DNA from: Ruegeria sp. TM1040
GTDB taxonomy: Bacteria; Pseudomonadota; Alphaproteobacteria; Rhodobacterales; Rhodobacteraceae
Assembly: GCF_000014065.1 (NCBI RefSeq)
Contig: NC_008044.1
Coordinates: 1,821,501 to 1,885,500, forward strand
Reading direction: 5' to 3'
DNA length: 64,000 nucleotides
Positions within the stretch are counted from its first letter, which is position 1. Each line of letters begins with the position of its first letter. The translations under genes and the position numbers were made by a program. The notes under the pieces were generated by a model that had not been told where the DNA came from, did no database searches, and saw nothing but the letters and a program-made list of their open reading frames with translations. Below, one piece after another: positions 26,905 through 33,842 of the stretch.

Positions 26905-27224
26905 TGGCCCGTGCATTCACCCCCAAAGTTGTCACCGCCAATCACTTGCTGGAGGGCGATGTGATTTACCTCACAGCTGAAAATGACTGGACCCGCGCTT
27001 TGAGCGAGGCGGAATTGATCACCGATGAAGCGGAGGCGCAGTTGCGTCTTCTGGAGGCCCAGAGCCAGGCTCAGATTGCCGTTGGTGCCTATCTCGCGGA
27101 TGCGAAAGCCGGGGAACAGGGTCCGGAACCCACTCATTTCCGCGAAGAATTCCGCCGCACCGGCCCGTCGAACTATGCCCACGGCAAGCAGGAAGCCAAA
27201 CTGGAGGCCACCGCAAATGTATAA
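26904..27224 (+). CDS. DUF2849 protein of the sulfite reductase operon
   Basis: 106 aa; the ATG overlaps the cobA stop (TGATG) and its end overlaps cysI by eight bases, so it is embedded in the operon. N-terminal half is beta-rich (TANHLLEGDVIYL), C-terminal half helical. The family is known only from this neighbourhood. Probably an accessory to sulfite reduction, role unknown. Confidence 0.8.
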   Translation: MARAFTPKVVTANHLLEGDVIYLTAENDWTRALSEAELITDEAEAQLRLLEAQSQAQIAVGAYLADAKAGEQGPEPTHFREEFRRTGPSNYAHGKQEAKLEATANV

Positions 27225-28884
27225 GTACAACGACTTCGACTCCGCCTTTCTCGCAGAGCGCAATCGCCAGTTCCGTGCCCAGGTGGAGCGCCGCATCGCG
27301 GGCGCGCTGACCGAGGATGAGTTCAAGCCGCTGCGCCTGATGAACGGTCTCTATCTTCAGCTGCACGCCTATATGCTGCGGGTTGCGATCCCCTATGGCA
27401 CGCTGAACCCCGATCAGATGCGCGCGCTCGCACTGCTCGCTGAGAAGTGGGACAAGGGCTACGGCCATTTCACCACGCGTCAGAACATCCAGTACAACTG
27501 GCCCAAACTGAAGGATGTGCCGGACATGCTGGACGCGCTGGCAGAGGTGAACCTGCATGCGATCCAGACCTCGGGCAACACGATCCGTAACGTGACGGCC
27601 GACCATTTCGCCGGCGCTGCCGCAGATGAGATCGAAGATCCCCGCCCCATCGCAGAGCTGATCCGCCAGTGGTCCACCGATCACCCGGAGTTTCAGTTCA
27701 TGGGCCGTAAGTTCAAGATCGCCGTCTCCGGGGCCGCCAACGATCGCGCCGTCCTGAAGGCACATGACTTGGCGATCAAGATCGTCAAGAACGAGGACGG
27801 CGAAGTGGGCTACCAGGTGCTGGTCGGCGGTGGCCTTGGCCGTACGCCGATGATCGGCAAGGTGCTCAATGACTTTGTCGCCGCCGATGACCTCCTGCCC
27901 TACATCGAGAGCGTGATCTCGGTCTGGAACCAGCTTGGCCGTCGCGACAACAAGTACAAGGCCCGCATCAAGATCACCGTGCACGAGCTCGGACTGGAGA
28001 AGATCCGCGAGCTGACCGAAGAGCGTTTTGCGCAAGTGCGCCCGACCTTTGGCGGCGCAGATCAAGCGTTGTTTCAGGACATCAAGCGCCACTTTGCCGC
28101 GCCCGAGTTCCGCAGCGAAGGCACCGAGGTCTTTGACGCCGCTTATGACTCCGATCCTGTGTTCCGCGCCTGGGCCGACACCAACCTCGCCGAACACAAG
28201 GCGCCGGGGCATGCGATCGCGACCATCTCGATCAAGAAACATGGCGCCACGCCGGGCGATGCAACCGCCGCGCAGATGTACGCCATGGCAGATATCGCCG
28301 AAGAGTTCGCCTATGGCGAGCTGCGCATCAGCCACGAGCAGAACGTGATCCTGCCGCATGTGCACAAGAACGATCTGCCCGCAATCCACGCGCGTCTGAA
28401 GGCGGCGGATCTGGCGACCGCGAACATCGGCCTGATCTCGGACATCATTGCCTGCCCGGGCATGGATTACTGCGCGCTGGCCACCGCCCGCTCGATCCCC
28501 GTGGCGCAGGAAATCGCCACCCGGTTCGAGGACCTGAAACTCGAGCACGACATTGGCCATCTGCAGATCAAGATCTCTGGCTGCATCAACGCCTGCGGCC
28601 ACCACCATGTCGGACACATCGGCATCCTTGGTCTGGATCGCGCGGGCGTCGAGAACTATCAGATCACGCTGGGTGGGGATGCGACCGAAACTGCAGCCAT
28701 CGGCACGCGGACCGGACCGGGCTTTGCCTATGACGAAATCGTCCCCGCGGTGGAGCGCATCGTCGAAACCTATCTGGAGCAACGCGAGAGCGCCGAAGAA
28801 GAGTTCCTGCAAACCTACCGCCGCGTCGGCATGGAGCCCTTCAAGGCGGCGCTCTACCCGGCCTCCGAGAAAAAGGTGGCCTGA
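27217..28884 (+). CDS. cysI: sirohaem-dependent sulfite reductase, haemoprotein subunit
   Basis: 555 aa, start at ATG behind CTGGAGG. Two ferredoxin-like halves with the cluster/sirohaem cysteines in IACPGMDYC and GCINACGHHH near the C-terminus. It reduces sulfite to sulfide in six electron steps. No flavoprotein subunit (CysJ) is nearby, so electrons probably come from ferredoxin, in line with the ferredoxin-NADP reductase downstream. Confidence 0.9.
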   Translation: MYKYNDFDSAFLAERNRQFRAQVERRIAGALTEDEFKPLRLMNGLYLQLHAYMLRVAIPYGTLNPDQMRALALLAEKWDKGYGHFTTRQNIQYNWPKLKDVPDMLDALAEVNLHAIQTSGNTIRNVTADHFAGAAADEIEDPRPIAELIRQWSTDHPEFQFMGRKFKIAVSGAANDRAVLKAHDLAIKIVKNEDGEVGYQVLVGGGLGRTPMIGKVLNDFVAADDLLPYIESVISVWNQLGRRDNKYKARIKITVHELGLEKIRELTEERFAQVRPTFGGADQALFQDIKRHFAAPEFRSEGTEVFDAAYDSDPVFRAWADTNLAEHKAPGHAIATISIKKHGATPGDATAAQMYAMADIAEEFAYGELRISHEQNVILPHVHKNDLPAIHARLKAADLATANIGLISDIIACPGMDYCALATARSIPVAQEIATRFEDLKLEHDIGHLQIKISGCINACGHHHVGHIGILGLDRAGVENYQITLGGDATETAAIGTRTGPGFAYDEIVPAVERIVETYLEQRESAEEEFLQTYRRVGMEPFKAALYPASEKKVA

Positions 28885-28887
28885 GGG

Positions 28888-29649
28888 ATGACCCGTATAG
28901 ATCAGGAGATCAGGGGCCATCCCGCCGCTGCTGGCAGCGCTGAGGCCCTGGCCGAGCAGGTTGCGGCGCTCAATGCCCGCTTCAAACACCACTCGGCCAC
29001 CTCCGTGATGGAAGGGGCGCTGCGGGATGCTGGCAATATCGCGCTGGTGTCGTCCTTTGGGGCGGAATCGGTGGTGCTGTTGCATATGGCCGCCGTGATC
29101 GACCCCTCGGTGCCGGTGCTCTTTGTGGACACGGAACTCTTGTTCACAGAGACGCTGGTCTACCAGCAAGAAGTGAGCGAGCGCCTAGGCCTCAGGAATG
29201 TGCATGTCATCAAGGCGGATGACATCGCCGAAAAAGACCCCTATGGCGCGATGCGGTTTTCCGACACCGACGCCTGCTGCACCCTGCGCAAGACCATTCC
29301 GCTGCAAAAGGCGCTCGCCGGCTATGACGGCTGGATCACCGGGCGCAAACGGTTTCAGTCCGGCACCCGCGCCGCGCTCGACTTCTTTGAGGTCGAGGAT
29401 GGCACCGGACGAATGAAGATCAACCCACTGGCCCATTGGGCGCCCGAAGACGTGCGCGCCTATATGGATGAAAACCGCCTGCCCCGTCACCCGCTGGTGG
29501 CCAAGGGCTATCCATCGATCGGCTGCGAACCCTGCACCAGCCCGGTCGCAGAAGGCGAAGACCCCCGCGCCGGTCGCTGGCGCAACCAGAACAAGGAAGA
29601 ATGCGGCATCCACGTTGTGGATGGCAAATTCGTCCGTACAGGAGCTTGA
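28888..29649 (+). CDS. cysH: adenylyl-sulfate reductase, [4Fe-4S] type
   Basis: 253 aa. It has the iron-sulfur pattern C130-C131 and C213-x-x-C216, and the catalytic C239 in EECGIH. In this family the four Cys ligands mark enzymes that reduce APS rather than PAPS. It supplies sulfite to CysI. Starts three bases after the cysI stop. Cytosolic. Confidence 0.92.
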   Translation: MTRIDQEIRGHPAAAGSAEALAEQVAALNARFKHHSATSVMEGALRDAGNIALVSSFGAESVVLLHMAAVIDPSVPVLFVDTELLFTETLVYQQEVSERLGLRNVHVIKADDIAEKDPYGAMRFSDTDACCTLRKTIPLQKALAGYDGWITGRKRFQSGTRAALDFFEVEDGTGRMKINPLAHWAPEDVRAYMDENRLPRHPLVAKGYPSIGCEPCTSPVAEGEDPRAGRWRNQNKEECGIHVVDGKFVRTGA

Positions 29650-29654
29650 GTAAT

Positions 29655-30059
29655 ATGAGCGTTATCGTAACCGACACGGGCTTTGCCCATGACGACTGGA
29701 CCGGCGGCTTTGAGGGTGCAAATGTGCTTGATCTGGCCTCCGACACAGACCCTGCCACGCTGAAGGACCAGCTGGACGGCGTCGAGATGATCCGCGTTGA
29801 TTTTCCCTCTTTTGCGGATGGGCGCGGGTTCACCATTGCGCGCATGCTGCGCCTCATGGGATATGACGGCCGTCTGCGCGCCAAGGGTCATGTGATCTCG
29901 GATCAATATGCCATGGCGCGCCGGGTTGGATTTGACGAGGTGGAAATCTCTGACGATCTGGCCACCCGCCAGCCCGAAGGCGAATGGCTGTTCCGCGCCA
30001 ACTGGCAGAGCCACAACTACCAGGCACGCCTGCGCGCGCATTCCAACGCCGCGCGCTAA
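29655..30059 (+). CDS. DUF934 protein of the sulfur operon
   Basis: 134 aa. The stretch around LRLMGYDGRLRAKGHVISDQYAMARRVGFDEVE is the DUF934 hallmark (COG3749). These proteins occur only beside sulfite and APS reductase genes; their biochemical role is unknown. Start follows cysH by five bases; an in-frame start 18 codons up has no support. Confidence 0.85.
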   Translation: MSVIVTDTGFAHDDWTGGFEGANVLDLASDTDPATLKDQLDGVEMIRVDFPSFADGRGFTIARMLRLMGYDGRLRAKGHVISDQYAMARRVGFDEVEISDDLATRQPEGEWLFRANWQSHNYQARLRAHSNAAR

Positions 30060-30225
30060 GCCAGCCCGAAGACCCGTCGTCAGCCCCCCCGCCCCAGCTG
30101 CGCGCGCAGTGGATCGCCTAGGGGCACCCCAAGGGCCCGTTCTGCGCAAGAGTGTCGCAGGAGGGGTTCCCCTGACCTAGATCAAAGATTAATCAGAGGT
30201 GCCGGTTTATCCCACCGGCAGAGAC

Positions 30226-31098
30226 ATGATGAACGAGATTACGCCCGTGAGTGAGCCTGTGACCGAAGCCGCCGCGCCTGCAAAGGCCAAACCCGCCCTG
30301 CCCGACGCCCAGACCGTGACGCAAGTGAAACACTGGACTGACCGGCTGTTTTCCTTCCGCTGCACCCGGCCTGCCTCCCTGCGGTTCCGCTCGGGCGAGT
30401 TTGTGATGATCGGCCTGATGGGCGACCCGGACCCAAAGACCGGCAAGCAAAAGCCCCTGCTGCGCGCCTATTCCATCGCATCGCCCTCCTGGGACGAGGA
30501 AATGGAGTTCTACTCCATCAAGGTTCAGGACGGCCCGCTCACCTCGAAACTGCAGCACATCAAGGTTGGCGATGAAATCATCCTGCGCCCCAAACCAGTG
30601 GGCACGCTGGTGCACGATGCGCTTTTGCCCGGCAAACGGATCTGGTTCTTTGCAACCGGCACCGGTTTTGCGCCCTTCGCCTCCCTGCTGCGCGAGCCGC
30701 AGACCTATGAGGATTATGATGAGGTCATCATCACCCACACCTGCCGCGAGGTAGGCGAGCTGACCTATGGCCGCGAGCTGATCGAGAGCTTGAAGGAAGA
30801 CGAGCTCCTCAATGAGGTGATTGGCGAAGGATTCTGGAAGAAGATCAAATACTACCCGACCACCACCCGAGAAGAGAGCGCCAAGATGGGCCGCATCACC
30901 GACCTGATGCGCTCGGGCGAGGCCTTTGCAGATCTGGGCGTGCCGCCGCTGAACCCGGAAAGCGACCGCGCAATGATCTGCGGCAACCTTGCTTTCAACC
31001 TCGAGCTCAAGGATCTCTTCGAGAATACCTATGGCCTGGAAGAAGGTGCCAATTCCAAGCCTGCGCATTTTGTGGTGGAAAAAGCCTTCCTCGACTGA
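30226..31098 (+). CDS. fpr: ferredoxin-NADP+ reductase
   Basis: 290 aa from the first of two adjacent ATGs. FAD motif RAYSIASP and NADP motif TGTGFAPFASLLR are present, and the C-terminal aromatic residue region ends FVVEKAFLD. It could pass NADPH electrons to ferredoxin for the sulfite reductase; it is 166 bases from the DUF934 gene and may have its own promoter. The terminator at 31124-31160 ends it. Confidence 0.9.
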   Translation: MMNEITPVSEPVTEAAAPAKAKPALPDAQTVTQVKHWTDRLFSFRCTRPASLRFRSGEFVMIGLMGDPDPKTGKQKPLLRAYSIASPSWDEEMEFYSIKVQDGPLTSKLQHIKVGDEIILRPKPVGTLVHDALLPGKRIWFFATGTGFAPFASLLREPQTYEDYDEVIITHTCREVGELTYGRELIESLKEDELLNEVIGEGFWKKIKYYPTTTREESAKMGRITDLMRSGEAFADLGVPPLNPESDRAMICGNLAFNLELKDLFENTYGLEEGANSKPAHFVVEKAFLD

Positions 31099-31123
31099 GG
31101 AGGCTTTGACAGCGTCTTACAAG

Positions 31124-31160
31124 AACGCCCCCGCACGCATGCTGCGGGGGCGTTTTCTAT
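31124..31160 (+). terminator. rho-independent terminator of fpr
   Basis: Arms AACGCCCCCGCA (31124-31135) and TGCGGGGGCGTT (31143-31154), loop of seven, then TTCTATTT. Good T tract on the plus strand. Confidence 0.88.
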
Positions 31161-31190
31161 TTAGAACAGAGCCTTGCTGACACAGCTCAA

Positions 31191-31218
31191 TAGAAAACGC
31201 CCCGAGGAACGGGGCGTT
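31191..31218 (-). terminator. rho-independent terminator of the Ala/Glu-rich gene
   Basis: Arms AACGCCCC (31196-31203) and GGGGCGTT (31211-31218), followed on the minus strand by TTCTATTG. It resembles the fpr terminator in inverted orientation, sharing the run GGGGCGTTTTCTATT. Confidence 0.85.
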
Positions 31219-31250
31219 TGGGACGTTGTTCACAAAGCGGTGCAAGGGGG

Positions 31251-32048
31251 TCAGAGACCCAATGCGGTGCGCGCCGATTGCAGCGCTGCCTTCAACAGAT
31301 CCGGGTTATCACGTGCCTGCGTGATCGCGGACTTCAGCGCAGTCTTTTTCAGCGGGTCCAACTCGGAGCCCTCGATGAGCTCGATCACACGGTCGTAGTT
31401 GAAACCCTCAGGCGTCAGCAGGGCGGCTGGCGTCTCGGCCTCTGCAGCCGCGGTGACATCTGCAGTCGCATCCGCCCCAATCTCCGGTGTAGCAGCTTCG
31501 GTGACGGCTTCAGCTGCGGCATCCGCAGTGTTCTGCGCCTCTGTGGCCAAGTCCACCGCCCCTTCGGTTACGGTGCTGACGGCCTCGGATGCGCTCTCCT
31601 GCGCGCCCTCAACGGCGTCTGCAACACCGTCCTGTGCCGCCTCGACCGCCGCCACGGCCTCTTCCTCGGCTGCGGCAACGGCAGCTTCGGCTTGTTCCTG
31701 AACGGCCTCTACCGTCTCGCCTGCCCCCTCAACCAGGTTCTCGGCTGCTTCAGAAGCTGCATCAACGGCGTTTTCAACCGCCTCTGTGGCCTGATCTACG
31801 GCCGTCTCGGCTGTTTCGGCAATCGCATCAACAGCCTCTTGCGCCTGCTCCTGCAGGTCGCCCGCTTCAGGTTCGCCGGTTTCAACCTCTGCGGCTGCCT
31901 CGGTGTCCTCGGTTGTGACTGGGGCCGCTTCATTGGCGACCTCGGCGGGCATATCGGTGACGGGCTGGTCCTCGGGCTGATTGAGGTACCAAACGGCCCC
32001 TGCAACCACCACCAAACCAATAGCGGCGCCCACTCCTGCAATTTTCAT
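31251..32048 (-). CDS. anchored Ala/Glu-rich low-complexity protein
   Basis: 265 aa from the ATG with AAGGA upstream. Residues about 5-22 are an uncleaved membrane anchor (or signal). About residues 60-190 are a low-complexity run of A, E, V, T and Q in heptad-like spacing, predicted as long helix or coiled coil. The final 45 residues (YDRVIELIEGSELDPLKKTALKSAITQ) look globular. Probably an envelope spacer or stalk protein; function unknown. Low complexity makes homology search unreliable. Confidence 0.7.
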   Translation of the reverse strand: MKIAGVGAAIGLVVVAGAVWYLNQPEDQPVTDMPAEVANEAAPVTTEDTEAAAEVETGEPEAGDLQEQAQEAVDAIAETAETAVDQATEAVENAVDAASEAAENLVEGAGETVEAVQEQAEAAVAAAEEEAVAAVEAAQDGVADAVEGAQESASEAVSTVTEGAVDLATEAQNTADAAAEAVTEAATPEIGADATADVTAAAEAETPAALLTPEGFNYDRVIELIEGSELDPLKKTALKSAITQARDNPDLLKAALQSARTALGL

Positions 32049-32296
32049 GGCAATATCCTTCCATGCTGACGTCCCGACGCGGGACGGATTGCAGATGTAC
32101 TTCTGCTTAATCGAGGGATACAACAAGGGGGAAGTCTTTCGCCGCACTCCCCTCGGCAATGGGCCGCCACCCGTTCCGAGCGCTGCGTGAAAACTCTTGC
32201 CAATCGCAAAATCCCTTGTGTTTCCGGCTTGCAAGACAGTCCGACACCGATTAAATTCCCGGCTCAAATTTCTGCAATTATCAAAGGATAGAACCC

Positions 32297-32845
32297 ATAG
32301 CTCGCAGACCTCATAACGCGCCGCCAACCCGTGACACTGGCCCGCGCGTCAACGACAAAATCCGCGCTCCCGAAATCCGCCTGATCGGGGCTGAAGGCGA
32401 AAACGTCGGCGTTGTGCATCCCGCCAAGGCGATGCAGATGGCCGAAGAGGCCGGTCTTGACCTTGTCGAGATCTCGCCAAACGCCACGCCGCCGGTCTGC
32501 AAGATCATGGACTTCGGCAAGTTCAAGTATGAACAGCAAAAACGCGAGAGCGAAGCGCGCAAGAAGCAGAAGATCATCGAGGTCAAAGAGGTCAAGTTCC
32601 GTCCCAACACGGATACCCATGACTACGATGTGAAGATGCGCAACGTGATCAAGTTCCTGGAGAACGGAGATAAGGTCAAAGTGACCCTGCGATTCCGTGG
32701 CCGCGAGATGGCGCACCAGAACCTGGGACGTGAGCTGCTTCAGCGCGTTGCCGAAGACATCAAGGAACTCGGCAAGGTCGAAAACATGCCGAAGATGGAG
32801 GGCCGTCAGATGATCATGATGATCGGCCCGCTTCCGAGCAAGTAA
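32297..32845 (+). CDS. infC: translation initiation factor IF-3 with ATA start
   Basis: 182 aa. The family N-terminus begins exactly at an ATA codon ([10 protein letters not shown]...), preceded by AAGGA eight bases upstream; the first in-frame ATG, at 32414, would remove the N-terminal domain start. Non-AUG starts in infC allow feedback, since IF-3 rejects them. Conserved [13 protein letters not shown] and C-terminal domain are intact. Followed by a strong terminator. Confidence 0.93.
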   Translation: MARRPHNAPPTRDTGPRVNDKIRAPEIRLIGAEGENVGVVHPAKAMQMAEEAGLDLVEISPNATPPVCKIMDFGKFKYEQQKRESEARKKQKIIEVKEVKFRPNTDTHDYDVKMRNVIKFLENGDKVKVTLRFRGREMAHQNLGRELLQRVAEDIKELGKVENMPKMEGRQMIMMIGPLPSK

Positions 32846-32900
32846 TACCCCCTGACGGGGCCCCGCATGACGCAGGTCACGGTGCCCGGTTGCACATAAA

Positions 32901-32936
32901 AAAAGCCTCCCTTGATACGCAAGGGAGGCTTTTTAG
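32901..32936 (+). terminator. terminator of infC
   Basis: AAGCCTCCCTTG and CAAGGGAGGCTT arms with a five-base loop, T run on the plus strand and A run in front, so it may also work for the opposite strand (the coxM gene ends at 32964). Confidence 0.88.
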
Positions 32937-32963
32937 CTTTCAATGATCGAAATCGAGCCTTAC

Positions 32964-33752
32964 TCAGCCCGCGGCCGCAACGGCACGTTTGGTCATCACG
33001 GTCACGAGATGCGCGCGATAGTCCTTGGTGCCATGGATGTCGCCGATCATGCCCTCGGCCTCTACCGACAGGCCTGAAATCGCATCAGCGCTGAAAGCGC
33101 CCGAGAGCGCAGCCTCCGCCTCGCGCCAGCGGAACACGCCTTCCTCAGAGGCACCTGTGACCGCCACCCGAACACCATCGGCAAATTTCGCGACGAACAC
33201 CCCGACCATCGCAAACCGCGACGCCGGCTGCAGAAACTTCTGGTAATTCGCGGCCTCGGCCACAGGGAACCGCACCTCGGTGATGATCTCACCTTCCTCA
33301 AGCGCGGTGGTGAACATCCCCTGGAAATAGTCATCCGCCGCGATCTCGCGGGCATTGGTCACAATCGTGGCCCCGCTGGCCAGAGCGGCGGCCGGGTAAC
33401 AGGCGGCGGGATCATTATTGGCAAGTGAGCCGCCAATGGTGCCACGATTGCGCACTGCCGGATCGCCGATCTGACCCGCCAGGGCGGCAAGCGCCGGATA
33501 GGCCGCGGCGCCCTCTGCCACCTCTGCGTGGGTCGTCGCCCCGCCGATGGCCAGTTTGCCATCATCTGTCTGACAGATCCCTCTGATCTCCGCGATCCCG
33601 CCGAGGCTCACCAGCGTCGAGGGCATCGCCAAACGCTGTTTCAACGTCGGGATCAACGTCTGTCCCCCACCCAGCGCCTGCGCATCCTCTTCGCTCAGCG
33701 CCTGTACCGCATCAGCCACCGTTTCGGGACGTGCGAATTCAAACTCATACAT
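32964..33752 (-). CDS. coxM: FAD-binding subunit of xanthine dehydrogenase/CO-dehydrogenase family
   Basis: 262 aa. FAD motifs ALGGGQTLIP (about residue 27-36) and RNRGTIGGSLANNDPA (about 108-123) are intact. Medium subunit that carries electrons from the 2Fe-2S subunit to the acceptor. Last gene of the minus-strand cluster. Confidence 0.9.
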   Translation of the reverse strand: MYEFEFARPETVADAVQALSEEDAQALGGGQTLIPTLKQRLAMPSTLVSLGGIAEIRGICQTDDGKLAIGGATTHAEVAEGAAAYPALAALAGQIGDPAVRNRGTIGGSLANNDPAACYPAAALASGATIVTNAREIAADDYFQGMFTTALEEGEIITEVRFPVAEAANYQKFLQPASRFAMVGVFVAKFADGVRVAVTGASEEGVFRWREAEAALSGAFSADAISGLSVEAEGMIGDIHGTKDYRAHLVTVMTKRAVAAAG

Positions 33753-33784
33753 CGCTCTTCCTTTCCGAAGGATCGCCCTTGGGC

Positions 33785-33840
33785 TCCTTCATCTTCTCAT
33801 AAATATCCCGGGGGTGCGGGGGCTGGCCCCCGCTCCGCCA
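33785..33840. repeat. dispersed intergenic hairpin repeat, copy 1
   Basis: Copy of the family described in the findings: CTTCATCTTCTC, then TAAATATCCC, then a GGGGGC/GCCCCC hairpin. It lies between coxM and coxL. Confidence 0.7.
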
Positions 33841-33842
33841 TC

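Noticed and set aside
27019-29169. Long open frame antisense to cysI (716 codons)
   Set aside because: It is a GC-rich shadow of cysI and cysH: no ribosome-binding site, no family match by eye, and the sense strand has all the sulfite reductase motifs.
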